This document shows, piece after piece, positions 11,901 to 23,800 of a stretch of 64,000 nucleotides of DNA. The number at the start of each line of letters is the position of its first letter. Position 1 is the stretch's first letter. Origin of the DNA: Fennellomyces sp. T-0311. Lineage: Eukaryota; Mucoromycota; Mucoromycetes; Mucorales; Lichtheimiaceae. Made by a program: the position numbers and the translations under genes. The stretch lies in the NCBI GenBank assembly GCA_025266875.1, contig JALLLT010000004.1, positions 372,001 to 436,000 of the forward strand, read 5' to 3'. The notes beneath the pieces are model-generated. The model had not been told where the DNA came from. It saw only the letters and a program-made list of their open reading frames with translations, and searched no databases.

Positions 11901-12407
11901 GCCAAACTGTAAGTTTTCTTTTCTTCAATGTAAAAAGTGCATACTAAAGACGAACAAATGTGAATTAGACGCGGTATTCTTCAGTACTTGTTGCGGGCTC
12001 AATAAGGATGAAATACCCCGTGGTGTCAAACGGCGTCAATCCGGCGTGGAAGAGGTTCGACTTGAACGGAAACACGATGTACGGAGTACTTCTCTCAAAG
12101 AAGCAGTCAAATTCGCCAAACGAAACAACTTGCTAGGTGTCATATGTGAAGCCACCCCATTGGTACATTGCTATAAATAGGTGTGTGCACTGATCAGCCC
12201 ACTCAACCTTTTTTTTTATTTTTACAATAGGTACGGGTACCATCTCTCATCAAAAACATCAAGGAGAGTGGATTGATCCTTGTTACATATGGACAAATGA
12301 ACGAGGATGAACGGTATCGTTCGATACAAGAACGCTATGGGGTGGATGCCATGATGATACACGAAGTTGTTCATTTCAATACCACCATGGCAGGCGCAGG
12401 CTTTTAG
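8962..12407 (+). CDS. PHO81: Pho81/NUC-2-like SPX-ankyrin-GDPD phosphate-sensing regulator
   Basis: Seven exons (8962-8967, 9033-9227, 9295-9468, 9526-11619, 11677-11908, 11969-12162, 12231-12407), 1023 aa; yeast Pho81 1178. The first coding exon is just ATGAAG; splicing gives MKFGKQIQ, the canonical SPX start, followed by HYLDYKGLKKFI and INSFYLQKENELK. SPX (about 1-190) senses inositol pyrophosphates. Ankyrin repeats follow at roughly 280-500 (HMAAMAGRRDLLELC, ALHYATMNGFNECVSFLL, PLHLAARQGHVELCRML, ALYYAAWEGEMDCVQLL). The C-terminus (about 820-1023) is a GDPD-like domain with GIHVELKYP and FFSSFNP, but no GHRG catalytic start is visible, as in other Pho81 proteins. In yeast Pho81 inhibits the Pho80-Pho85 kinase; that role is inferred here. 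Confidence 0.92.
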
Positions 12408-12565
12408 TCCCTCTTTTTTCACATCCTAGAGAATCTCTTTCTTTTTCAACTGTAAAATCTAAAAAAAAGTGAAATCTGTAACTATGGTTGTGTCACCACT
12501 AAACCTTTCAATTCCGTTGCCTTGGTGATCGTCTCACTTCTCTCTCTCTCCTATTTTGTTAAATT

Positions 12566-14072
12566 ATGGCAAGGCTAACTGTTGACACGGCAGCCGCAGA
12601 AAACGGTGCCAGGTCTTTTGTATTTTGTGTCTATGTATCTGGCCACGGTATTGTTTGAAAAAGAAAAAAAAAAAGAATGGCAATCTTGTATTAATGACTA
12701 ATATCAGGTTGGGGACATGCCACACGCGCAAACCAAATCATCTCTGACATTTTGAAATTGCCAGCGCAACATAAAGTATATGTCATTTCAAACGCCTCGG
12801 ACTTCATCTTTCAAGGCGTTATTCAGTTGGGTGCGATCTATCGACAAGCTGCCATCGATGCTGGCGTAGTTCAACCACTTGCATACACTGTCGATCGGGA
12901 CCAAACCATCAGCAACTTAAAGTCGTTTCTTGAGCGAAGACCCGAAACCTTGGTTTCAGAAGTAGAATGGTTGAAGCAAGTCAAGGCAGACTGTGTTGTA
13001 TGCGATGCGCCCTTTCTCCCGTGGTAAGGTTTTTCTACACATATATCGAGTATATATACATATATATGCTAAGAAGTTAGAGTACAGTGCTGCAGCTGCC
13101 AAAGCCGGTATTCCCGCGGCGATCGCAAGTAACTTTACGTTCGACGAAGTATACAAAGGGCTTTGCGAGGGAGACGAACTTGATCAAGAAATTCGACAGA
13201 TGGTTGAAATCACAATAGACGATTATCGCAACTGCGACTTACTTGTTCGGTTACCTGGAGCCATTCGTATTCCATCCTTCGACGATACCGAGCAATTGGT
13301 ACCAAGCACGCCGATCAGCACGACATTTCCGTCGGATATCAAGAAGGGCGTAGTGAACGGAAAAATGCAATTGCCATGCACGAGCCAATCGAACGTACGA
13401 TCGAAGCGAAAGAATTCAACATACGAACGAAGGATTGTGGATGTTCCGTTGGTGTTTCGCAAGTACCGTACGGAACGCGAGCAAGTGTTGGAAGAACTGG
13501 GCATTCCACGCTCAGTTTACTCAACCCACAAGATCCTGTTACTGTCATTTGGCGGACAAGCATTGGGAAAAGGAGGCTGGGTGGATCCATTACCCCAAGG
13601 ATGGATCTGCATCGTATGTTGTGCTCCCGATGGTGTCACTTTGCCACGCAATTTTTACCGCGCGTCTCGTGATGCCTATGTTCCTGACTTGACCAATGCG
13701 GCCGATGTTGTTTTGGGTAAATTGGGCTATGGTACTTGCAGCGAATGTATCGGCCACGGCACTCCGTTTGTCTATGTCCCCCGACCTCAGTTCATCGAAG
13801 AGTATGGGCTGTTGAAATTGATGCAGGATCAGGGAAGCGCCGTCGAATTGAAACGGGAGGATTTCGAGGCCGGGTATTGGGGTGAAGCCATCGAATTGGC
13901 CGCTACCTTGTCCGGAACATGCGATGAACCCGGACGTTTGGTCGGTCATAACGGAGGTCAGATTGCTGCTCTGACCTTGGAGAACTTTGTCATCGAATGG
14001 CGTCAATCCAATCGATCGGTTTTGGATCAAGTCACCGAAGAAGAGAGCACTTTGATACCCGTAGCAATATAA
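12566..14072 (+). CDS. GT-B fold protein related to the N-terminal domain of plant arabinokinase
   Basis: Three exons (12566-12647, 12708-13023, 13088-14072), 460 aa. The start reads FVFCVYVSGHGWGHATRANQ, with GHGWGHATR spanning intron 1. This matches the opening of the glycosyltransferase-like half of plant L-arabinokinases and of MurG/GT28-type proteins. Later blocks also match: VISNASDFIF, ADCVVCDAPFLP, AGIPAAIASNFTFDEVY, SFGGQALGKGG, LGKLGYGTCSECIGHGTPFVYVPR and HNGGQIAALTLENF. There is no GHMP kinase domain: the frame stops after the GT-B half. The donor and acceptor are unknown, so I infer only a nucleotide-sugar-related role. Its end converges on the DCP1 end 178 bp away. Confidence 0.8.
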
Positions 14073-14078
14073 TCCCGT

Positions 14079-14181
14079 ACACACACACACACACACACAC
14101 AATACACACACTCTCATACTCTTTAGATCCCGTTTGTCCTCCCTCACCCAAACCCAACAGAAATATATATATATATATATA
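14079..14181. repeat. (AC)n and (AT)n microsatellites in the 3' intergene
   Basis: An (AC)11 run at 14079-14100 and an (AT)n run at 14163-14181 lie between the convergent ends of the GT-B gene and DCP1. The runs are simple-sequence DNA, probably within both 3' UTRs. Confidence 0.8.
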
Positions 14182-14250
14182 CTTCCATATATGTATAGAC
14201 GCCCACAATTAAACACACTGTCTTTGTTTTTTTCCTTCTCTTTTAGATCA

Positions 14251-15624
14251 TTATGGTATGGCGCCATTGCTCAACTTGCTCCGGTATCTGTCATACAACG
14301 TATCCAAGAACGATGAATCATTCTAACCATTTTGTTTTCACCATTTAGCCCATGCACCAACGCAATCAATGTGTATACTTTTTGTACCTGAAGGGTGTTG
14401 AGGAACTGCTGGATGAACTCTGGCTTTGAGAGAGTTGGATCCGGATAACGTCGCTCTACCTCGGGCAAGGTAAGTTCGAGCATTGTTCTTGGTTGTAAGG
14501 GCGGAGCATTGCTTAAGCCTGGCGAACCAAAAGGTGGTGGAGCATTGGAACGGGGAGAGCCAAACTGTGGTGGAGGAGCTACAGGGGATGGCCATTGTTG
14601 TGGAGGTGGTTGGGGTGAGGGGCCCCCTTGCAATGCCTGAAGCAACGACGTCTTTTGAGACGAGATAGATGGTGTTGGATAGAACGGTTTGTCCATGAGC
14701 GGGTATGGGGAAGACTGCGGCGGGTACGAAGGAGGTGGTGGAGGTGGCGGTTGCATCCTCGCCTTGTTCAAATCATCTTCGGAAAAGTTGTTGTAGCCGT
14801 TGAAGAAGACGGCGGCAGGTGGTGGCGGCGGTGGCGGTTGTGGTTGTTCTATCCGACCACTTTTCAGCATGCTCAGTAAATCGTTGGCGTGGTTACTTGG
14901 TTGCTGAGGTGCAATGGACGCCTTTTCAAACAATCGTAAGAGATCCACTTGCTGAGATGATGTTGATGGCTGCGGTTGCGGTGGTGTTGAGTTTTGTTGC
15001 TCCATAGTCTTTCGTAATCTATTTCCAATGCGTTTACTTTATATTCTCCTATCCTCGAAACAATCAACACTTACTGCAATATACGCTTCAAAAATCGATG
15101 TCGATCTTTTTCCTCGAATAGCCATAAACCACACGCTTTACCTACTTTATTGTTAGTCATTCAATGGATGGACGCGCCTATGTTTCTTTTTACCTTCGCT
15201 TGTTTGACATATCAGGAATTCATCAGACAAGCTGAGGTCACGAATATCACTCAAATAGAGGCAAAAGTTGTCCATGTTGAGACGGTTTAGTATAAAAAGT
15301 GCATACGTAGGTGATGTCCGTCTAAAATGACAACATTAGTGCTTGGAAGAAATAAACTTGGATTGCAAAAACCTTTTCACTAAAAACAGGACACCTTCAA
15401 CTCCCATCTTGTCCTATATGTGTAAAGCATGAGAAGGACAACCGATGGGGAGGGTTTTCAGAGAAAGAAAAAAAAAGTACCCAGCTGTTCTTGTCAGTTA
15501 TAAACTTGTATACAACGGCATGGGGTGATTGATCACATATTTCGACAACAGACGGGTCATGGCGTTGCAGTACAGTCAGATTAAGCACCTGACGTTGTTT
15601 GAAATCCATATTATTTTGGCACAA
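14251..15624 (-). CDS. DCP1: mRNA-decapping enzyme subunit Dcp1
   Basis: Six minus-strand exons (15624-15481, 15413-15373, 15321-15194, 15141-15075, 15018-14388, 14322-14251), 360 aa. Dcp1 activates the Dcp2 decapping hydrolase in cytoplasmic P-bodies. Residues 1 to about 130 form the EVH1 domain: NLTVLQRHDPSVVEIC, HAVVYKF, GVEGVLFLVKR, YALFILNRLNMDNFCLYL and CGLWLFEEKDRHRF. A long Pro-rich linker (PPPPPPP tracts) carries short helical motifs (DLLSML, SLLQALQ). The C-terminal helix, EFIQQFLNTLQ joined by splicing to NDSSFLDTLYDRY, matches the Dcp1 trimerisation helix. Without the last splice the frame would end in unrelated residues. M15609 is an alternative start. Divergent from RPL23. Confidence 0.92.
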
Positions 15625-16037
15625 GTAGAGTAAGAAATATATGTATATGAATATATATATAAAGGAGCTGCGTAAGTGAGTGTAGGAGAAGAAGAGGGAA
15701 GCCTAAACGCGTGACGTTTGAAAACTCAGAGCGTGGATGGGTTGTTTTTTTTTCCTCGATCTAGCGTGACGCTACACTCGCGTTGAAAAGCTCTTTACTA
15801 TTCATCGGGGACTTGTCGATTTTTCTTGCCAATGGTTGCTATGGTTGCTTTAAAAGCAATTTCCCAATGGGTCGCTGCCACTGTATCCCAAAGACCACAT
15901 TGGATGGTGCCCAACGAGTGCTGCATCGCCCAGATTTTATGGCTCCGCTACGGTTGCCTAATTCGAAATGTTGCGGTGTTAATCAATGGTCGTGGCGGCT
16001 GCTATAGAGACCTCCTCTTTCCAAATAACCGAAAAAG
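15625..16037. promoter_or_regulatory. Divergent intergene of DCP1 and RPL23
   Basis: 413 bp separate the two start codons. It contains a short TATATATATAAAGG stretch near 15653 and a GTTGCTATGGTTGCT tandem around 15835-15850 resembling half-sites of RFX-type X-boxes. No coding exon is evident. Confidence 0.4.
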
Positions 16038-16742
<705 letters not shown>

Positions 16743-16919
16743 ATTCGTTTATTTTTTCATGATTAAATACAATTTTTTCCTCGGCCATGCAATGGATAAA
16801 TGTGTGTGCATGTGTCTGTGTTGATCTTGCTATCGGTGGCGGTTGCCGAAAAATAAGATATATATATCTTTTGAGTTTTTCCTGTTCCAAAGCTTCTTTT
16901 TTCCTCTCAACCCGACCTA

Positions 16920-18087
16920 ATGCCTCACTCGTATCTGGTTATCGGCGGCAACGGTTTCCTTGGACGTCATATTCAGGAACAAATCCGTCTGCGCAAAGAT
17001 GGCGCCACCATTGCCGTGTTTGACATTGGCAAGCCTGCCGACCCTGAACCCGATGTAACTTATCATACCGGCGACCTCCGCCAGTTCGACGATGTGTACA
17101 AGGCACTCGAGGGCATTACGGCTGTCATTCACTGTGCCTCGCCTCCTCACGTCAACTCGAGCAACCCGCCGCGCGATCTCTACTTTTCAATCAACGTGGA
17201 CGGCACGCGCAACATTATCAAGGCTTGTCAGGAACGCGGTGTCGAGATTCTCGTCGTGACCAGCTCAGGAAGCGTCATCTCTACGGGTGAACCCATGGTC
17301 AATGTGGACGAGGACACGCCGTATCCGCCCGAAGCAATTGACGTGTATACCGAATCCAAGGTAAAACACACACACACAGCTGTTCTCTTTTGTATGAAGG
17401 CTAAATGAGGACCGTTGTTGATAGATTGAATGTGAAAAGCTGGTGTTGGCATCCAACGGTGAAAAGGGTATTCGCACATGCACAATCCGTCCGTCGGCCA
17501 TCTTTGGACCCGGGGATCGACAATTGTTGCCTGGAATGATTGAGGTGTGTGAGAAGGGTCAGCATCGATTCCAGATCGGCGACAACACTTCGTTGATGGA
17601 CTTCACCTATGTCGGCAACGTCGCCTACGCCCATGTCCTTGCTGCGGAAAAACTCGTCGATCCCGCTTCCCCGGTTGCAGGCCAGGCTTTCAACCTGACC
17701 AACGGCACGCCGGTGCCTTTCTGGGATTTTGCATCCAAGGTGTGGGCCGAATACGGTCTTCCCATGCCAAACGAAAAGAAAATCATCCTCTCGTACAATG
17801 CCAGCATGGTCATCGCCTATATCTCCGAGGCCATCTTTAATGTCAAGGCGCTTATCTGGGATAAGAGCACGCTGAAGGAAGGCATGACCCGGTCTCGCAT
17901 CAAGCAGGCCATGAGCTCGCGCTACTTTAACATCACCAAGGCCAAGACGTTGCTTGGCTACGAGCCCCAAGTCGGGCTGGAGGAAGGCATCAAACTGGGT
18001 ATTGAGGTAAGTTTCCTTGGTAACAGCCGCGAGTGTGGACTAAAAAGCTGTTGTTGGCAGGCCTACAAGAAAGCAAACCCTAAATAG
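16920..18087 (+). CDS. ERG26: Sterol-4-alpha-carboxylate 3-dehydrogenase (Erg26), short-chain dehydrogenase
   Basis: Three exons (16920-17360, 17425-18006, 18061-18087), 349 aa, equal to yeast Erg26. It is an extended short-chain dehydrogenase. The Rossmann motif GGNGFLG lies near residue 9, DIGKP follows beta-2, and the active-site YTESK (Tyr about 143, Lys 147) sits right at the exon 1/2 junction. SAIFGPGDRQLLPGMIE and NTSLMDFTYVGNVAYAHVLA are typical of 3-beta-HSD/Erg26 proteins. It oxidatively decarboxylates C4 sterol acids in ergosterol synthesis in the ER. An ordinary NAD-dependent epimerase is less likely given the match in length and motifs. Its stop is 60 bp from the RPB3 stop on the opposite strand. 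Confidence 0.88.
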
Positions 18088-18147
18088 TTTTTTTACAAGC
18101 TTAGTGGATTAATACTTATTTATTGTGTTCCTTTTTGTTCACGCCGT

Positions 18148-19480
18148 CTAAAAGTTCCAGGCGTTCATCGTATCCTGTTCCTTTGTCTCTACTTCTTCTG
18201 AAATCTGCATCTGGACGTACGCAAGCTTATCCACCAGCGTCTTGAGCGCCATCGTCACCACTTCATCCGGTGCCAGCGACCCCACCGTCTAACACACTCC
18301 CACGTTAGTTCTTACCGCTACCCAGGTTCAAAGACTGCCTTACCTCGGCTTCAAAATAGAATCGATCGGGCTTGGCGTTGTAATCGAATGCTGCGACAAA
18401 GTAATTGAGCTACAGAGATAATCACACTTTGCACCACTTTTTACAACATACGCGCGTCTTTGGCAGGCGGCACCTCGTATTGGGCATTTTTGGACGGAGG
18501 CCTGTGCAGATGACGCTCAGCTTAAACCGGCCATCACGGGAGAAACACACACCCCTCTTACCATTCACTTTCATCCTCCTCAAACCAGTACTGGGTATGT
18601 CGCAGCTTGTTGTGTGGATCGTACTCGAATGCAACGCCACTTACTGGGCTCCACTTTGCATGCTCCTTCGCCACGCCCTATACACATACACCTTTAGCCT
18701 TTTGCTTCCCTTGCCAAAAAAAGGAAGAATGTACCTTTTTCGCAATGCACTTTAGTTTCAATTCGTGACCTTTTCGCAGTTTGACAAGCATCACGCCAGC
18801 ATCGTTTTTATCTACCACAGCCTCAGTCTTCTTTCATCAACCCCGGTCTGTCTTTGTCTTTTTTACCTTGTAATATGGGAGCAAACGTGGGGTTTGAGGA
18901 TATCAAATCTCTGCTGGTAACGGGCTTTGTTCGATCATCGGTGCACTTGACGTGCAGAGTCAGTTCAACCGAGCATTCCGGACAGTACTGTGAGCATGTA
19001 CAATCCTTTTGACCCAAACATTAGAACAAAACGCCAATGTTGCATACGGCACTCTCTCACTCTGGTGTATCGTAATTTTTCTACGTCTCGACTGTCGATC
19101 GGAACCATACCGAGTCGATGTGCTATGAATTCGTCCGCAAGAACTGTTGTGTTGGATTCGATTTCAACCATGTCGATGGCTAACCATTGCTATTACTAAA
19201 CACTCTCCCACTTTGACCGTGTTGCAAGAAAATCTTACCTACTGTGGGTACTTCGGCAATCATTACACGTCGAAGAGCATTGGCAACACTTGCAACGATT
19301 CAATTAAAACCTTGTCGCGCGTCTCTCTTTCTCTCTCTCTCTTTTTTTTTGATCGGAATGTCATTGGTTCCTTTACCTCAGATCGGTGTCGCTTAATATA
19401 AAGTCAATGTGATCTTTGGTAAGACTCCGGATTGTAATGTTGGGACCACCCAGTGTTCCATAAGAGCCTCCAATGTCCAT
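18148..19480 (-). CDS. RPB3: RNA polymerase II subunit Rpb3
   Basis: Nine minus-strand exons (19480-19377, 19288-19239, 19179-19061, 19005-18867, 18811-18735, 18677-18562, 18501-18452, 18390-18344, 18288-18148), 280 aa (human 275, yeast 318). Rpb3 dimerises with Rpb11 to nucleate Pol II assembly. Diagnostic blocks: [53 protein letters not shown], the zinc site [36 protein letters not shown] and [15 protein letters not shown]. Alternative acceptors a few bases upstream break the frame, so conservation (ILQDKNDAG, DAPFDYNAK) fixed the chosen ones. Transcribed toward ERG26. Confidence 0.93.
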
Positions 19481-19630
19481 GATTTGACGAAAAAAAAAAG
19501 TAGGTGGAAAAAGAGTAACGACTTGAGGGCAAACGGACTACGAATTCATAAACCACTGGGCAACAACCATCAAATTCAACATGACGCATTGGTGCGTGTG
19601 TGTCTGTTCCATTATCTACAGCAATTACAT

Positions 19631-20194
19631 TTATTCATCGTCGTCGTCGTCGTCATCCTCACTATCCGTCTGTCTCCGTGCCATTTTAGAGGGCCTTCCA
19701 TCCTCATCCTCTCCCGTAGTCTCACGCTTCATCAACTTATTTGATCCCTTCTTACTATCCAATGACCGCAATCGATACGTTCCATCCAACTTGGCAACAG
19801 CATGCGACTTTGTTTTGCCGTATTCGATTTTCTGCTCAGTGTCCATGTGTGTTAGTCCTCCTGTTTGCGTGCTGCTTTGCCCTCTCTTACAATAGGTCTG
19901 TCGTAAAAATTGAACCCGTCCAAACCGCGTTTGGCTGCTGTGGCAGAAGCAACATCGTCGTATACAATAAAGGCTTGTTCACGCATCTCGTTGGCTTTTT
20001 TGGTAACAATGTCCAAGATCAATCCATGCGTGACGAATAAATGGTATAACGATGCTCTGAGTTCTGGTGTATACAAAATCTATTAGTTTTTTTTTTTTTT
20101 TTTTTTGAAAAACGTGGCTGATCGTACCATCCATGTTGACCTTGTCAGGAAGATTGGACAGGTATAAAGTTTGACTAGGTGCTATCTCACTCAT
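19631..20194 (-). CDS. MSL1: U2B''/U1A-type snRNP protein with a single RRM (Msl1-like)
   Basis: Three minus-strand exons (20194-20128, 20063-19891, 19831-19631), 146 aa. The RRM reads QTLYLSNLPDKVNMDELRAS (RNP2 region), then LYHLFVTHGLILDIV, then MREQAFIVYDD (RNP1), then FNFYDRPI and IEYGKTKSHAVAKLDGTY, the last being the U1A/U2B'' signature after the RRM. Only one RRM is present, as in yeast Msl1, whereas metazoan U1A and U2B'' have two. The tail is basic then strongly acidic (SEDDDDDDDE). The protein should bind U2 snRNA stem-loop IV with the Lea1/U2A' protein; that is a family inference. The start lies 532 bp from the divergent F-box gene. Confidence 0.87.
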
Positions 20195-20725
20195 TTTCTG
20201 TTAAATCTTGGTCTTTGTGGAGAGTTAAAGAGAGTCGTGACTGATCAACGCCTCCGACGACCGGCTCGTTTGCTGTCAATCAAAAATTAACCTCTGCTGA
20301 CTGCTCTAATGACTCTGCTAGACTATTCCATGTCTGGAAAATATGAACAGATGCGTAGAGCGAATAGCTTTTGATAACTTTACCTTGTTATCCATAGTTC
20401 CCTCACGGACTACGCGCATTTTGATCAGCACAAAACAGCAATTCCTTTTGGCCGGGTCAGTACTTCAAGAAGTATTACCTCACCACAGTCGCATCATCTT
20501 AGTCATCTACAACGTCTTGACGTCGGTACTAATATTTTTCACAAGATTCCGAAGCTTGACGCGTTTGTTTTTGGCAATTCAGACCTTAAACGAAAGAATT
20601 CTTAGAACAAGTGCATTTAATGTACTCTTGTGATCCTTCTCTTTCCTTTTTAACCCTTTCTATCTCCCTTAAGCTTCCTTGGACAATCGTAAGCGAAAAA
20701 AAAATAGTTACGCACACGACTCGCC
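20195..20725. promoter_or_regulatory. Divergent intergene; promoter block shared with the F-box paralogs
   Basis: No coding exon is seen. The segment around 20568-20640 (TTTTGGCAATTC, AAAGAATTCTTAGAACA) resembles the sequence at about 24276-24340 in front of the second F-box copy. The duplication therefore included promoter DNA. A T-rich stretch precedes the start codon. Confidence 0.45.
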
Positions 20726-22491
20726 ATGACCACTACCACTACCACTACCACTACCACTACCACTACCACTACCACTACCACTCGGTTTTTCTCCATGAAA
20801 AAACCATGGCAACAAAATACAAGATCAATTGCGCAAGAACCCGTCGAGACCCTGCAATCAGCTGACGATTATCTTATCTCGGCACGCATTTGCATCAAGC
20901 AAAACAACCTATTGGAAGCGCTGGATATTTACAAGCAAGGCCTTTCCTCTGTACCAGCGGACGATGCTCAGCACATTCCGCTACAAAAGGAAATGAGTGC
21001 CGTTTCAGCCACAATCTGCAGATGCAATCAGCAGCTTTACTTGATACCACGAGAAGTATGGGAATCGGTATTTCGAAACATCTCTCAGCATGATTTCATA
21101 CACTGTGCTGCAGCGTTCGTTCCATGGTGCAACATATTGACTAGTATGATGTCTGACATTTGGTCTCCTCCATGGTGCATCGCGAGACAAAGACAGCCAA
21201 TATCTGTATTCCAAGGTTCAACGATACGCGTGGATGAACCTGGCTACTATCATCCTGATCCCGTGGATATACAATGGTTAGAAGGCCTCTTCAAATACTT
21301 GTCAGGCTGGTCCAACAACACATTTGAAACTCTTGGTATGTCTTTTTTCTTCATTGAAGGTGTACAACCTTTTAGTAACACGCATGAACTTTTCAAGCCA
21401 TTGAATTTATTGTTATTCCCAGCCCTCTGATATGTCATATAGTAAACGTACTGGCATCCGTTAATCCATCGTTCCGGCGCTTTGTATTCAGACCCCAAGG
21501 AACGCTGCGCCCTGTGGATGTCAAGAATATACTGGACTCATGCTCAAGAGTCGAATATATAAAATTAGAATGCATGCTTCGCGATTACGGTATCACATCT
21601 GACTTGATCAGTATCCAGCTTTCAGCACTGACGCATCTCGAATTGATTTTTCGCAATTCCGACGGGCTAGCTCTTGTACCTAAAGTCATCCGCCAGTGTC
21701 CAAATCTGACACATTTAGTAATGTGTGGGGAACAATACAAGCGAGGTGATCCGAGCTACAAGAAAGTGTACGGCAAATACTACAAAATCTGTATGGAACA
21801 TGCACTCGAGCACTGTCCGCAACTCAAAGTCATGCAAATTGTTAGCTATTCATGGCTCCGTCGGTACGAACGTCGAAAGGTGTTTTTACTCGACGACTAT
21901 GAATCGGCGCAAAAACAAGGAATACACAAACTATACTATTCGTACTGGTGGCGGCCTGACGATCTCTGTTTCATTATGGACAAGCTCGACAAATCTTTGG
22001 AATCCCTGTTCTTGGACTTCAACTTTTATAAGGCCAGTCGGACCGAACTGCATCCTTTACGTCCTATATACGGCGCGCCAAATTTACGACAGGTGGCTCT
22101 TGAAATGGGTTCTCATTTTGGTGCAAAGAGAAATCCTTCGCTGTTGCTGCTACACGATATAGTGATCTTTCTTTCTGCGACTCCGGCGTTGGAGGAAGTC
22201 GCGCTCAATATTGGACATTGGGATTCAGGTCGTACTGGGAATGAACTTTTGCAAGACATTCAACATAAAATCAAGGATGTTTTGTTGGCCATCGCCGAGA
22301 ATTGCCGCTTGCTACGCGCGTTGACTATTTCTGGGCACCCTTATATTTTTACGGAAAATGTATTGCTTGAATTTGTTGCAAAAGTGGGGCCCAATCTTAC
22401 TCACTTGGAGATTCCCATGCACGATCCGTCGCGCGGAAAAGAGCTTGTTGCAAAGGCATTACCAAAGCTGACTTACTTTAAAGCACGATGA
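20726..22491 (+). CDS. F-box / leucine-rich repeat protein, copy 1
   Basis: Two exons (20726-21335, 21443-22491), 552 aa. After a run of 18 Thr, residues about 45-110 look like a TPR-type helical pair (DYLISARICIKQNNLLEALDIYKQG). Then comes an F-box-like segment, YLIPREVWESVFRNISQHDF, and a long C-terminal LRR-type region (LSALTHLELIF, CPNLTHLVM, CPQLKVMQIV, ATPALEEVALNIG, CRLLRALTISG, GPNLTHLEIP). Such proteins usually serve as substrate adaptors of SCF ubiquitin ligases, and large families are known in Mucorales; the target is unknown. The 107-nt intron is supported by the paralog at 24415, which aligns only if the equivalent segment is removed. Copy 1 ends about 40 residues earlier than copy 2. 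Confidence 0.75.
20729..20782 (+). repeat. In-frame hexanucleotide repeat coding for 18 threonines
   Basis: Nine units of ACCACT immediately after the start codon encode poly-Thr. The paralog has only MTINTTRFF at this position, so the tract is an expansion within the coding region. Confidence 0.9.
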
Positions 22492-23179
22492 TTTTAGACT
22501 AGACTTTGTTGTACTATAAAAAACGTCAATAGGCAATCTTGAAACACATGTGCCACTAGTCAATCGAATGTCCCATATGCATACACTTTAAACTGTACTT
22601 CAGGCTGCTACGTATGCATGATTTCCGTATAAAGGAACCGATGCCGATCTAATGGACCAGAATACTCTGGTATTAACACGCATCTGTTACGGATTTTCTT
22701 ATCACAATCAACCGTAAAATATAAGCGCCTACGCGTAAAGTGAATTGCTCTATATACAACGGCGTCGTTCAATGCTCTATAAAACAGGTGTTATGTATCG
22801 GTCACAAATATCTACCCAAGAAATGAATCGACGTATCCTAAGAGATAATTGTGCTCTTTAGAGTCTCCCTTCAAAGCCTGGTATTTACTTTTGGTAATAC
22901 TCACGTAGTGCTTTGTACGTAGGTATGTACAAGGGAATTTCTAGAATGTCATCCGCTCCATTCTTTTTGTTGATGTTGATTATTGAAAGAAATTATATAT
23001 CTCTCTTCTCTTATCGAAGCAATGTTGATGGTCAAAAATACAGTGTATGAAAGAGTATCCACAAGACTGATGTCTCTCGGTTATTCTACCTCAGGCAAGT
23101 TCATACTGAACGAGCGCTGGACCAGTAAGAGCATCCGATGACTCAAAGAAGCACACGGAGACCGAACGAAATCTGTCTT
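22492..23179. other. Intergene between F-box copy 1 and its relic
   Basis: No gene is recognised. The stretch CTTTTGGTAATACTCA near 22890 resembles the upstream block of the other F-box copies, which suggests that the relic's former promoter is here, in decay. Confidence 0.4.
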
Positions 23180-23800
23180 GCTTCTCCAGCATATGTATCC
23201 AACAAAGCAATCTATTAAAAATGCAGGACATTTACAAGCAATTCCTTTCCCTCTGTACTGATGTATGATTATCAGTGCAATCTCAGATACAAAAGGAAAT
23301 GGATGCCGTTGCAGCCATGATCCAGAGATATAATCGGCACCTTTAGCTCGAATCAAGACAAATATGGATGATAGTATTAAAGTATATCACTCAAAGTCAG
23401 TATTTTGTACAATGCACTGCCGCCTTCATTCGCTGGACCAGCGTCGATATATCTGCTACGTATATGAATTCCTCCTTGGTATACTAAAAGAAATGTGCCA
23501 TATTCACCAGTATGTTATTCCAATGCATCGACGGTATGATAAAATTAGAGCGAAGGATAGATTTGTGCTTACGCGTGAAAGCATCCGAGATTGCTGTTAA
23601 CCATCGCCAGAAATTGCCGCTTGCTTCGGGCGTTGACGATTTTTTAATAGCAATATTTCTTGGATCCCGGACGATACAACAATGGGATTTGCTGCTGCAA
23701 TAGGATCTAACTCTACACAATTATTGGTCTTCATGAATTCAGAGCTTACACCATGCTTATGCCGAAAATTCCTACTTTGGTTCACTTTAGGGCTGCGTAG
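23180..23800 (+). pseudogene. Truncated F-box/LRR relic between the two copies
   Basis: The first part (about 23180-23460) aligns at nucleotide level with the TPR/F-box part of copy 1, for example GACATTTACAAGCAA and ATACAAAAGGAAATG, but is full of stops and frameshifts. A second part at about 23590-23640 (CCATCGCCAGAAATTGCCGC) matches the segment near 22300 of copy 1. A third part near 23765-23795 (AAAATTCCTACTTTGGTTCACTTTA) matches the 3' end of copy 2. More than 1 kb of the middle is missing. It is a third, dead member of the tandem array. Boundaries are approximate. Confidence 0.65.

Noticed and set aside
14079..14181. AC/AT microsatellite cluster considered as a Z-DNA or boundary element
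   Set aside because: Simple repeats in a convergent 3' intergene need no special function.
18812..18827. Upstream acceptor for RPB3 exon 5
   Set aside because: It leaves the joined frame out of phase; the acceptor at 18812-18813 restores ILQDKNDAG, which agrees with the family.
21336..21442. One-base frameshift making F-box copy 1 a pseudogene
   Set aside because: A consensus GTATGT donor and ATATAG acceptor at the positions matching those in the paralog explain the interruption as an intron.
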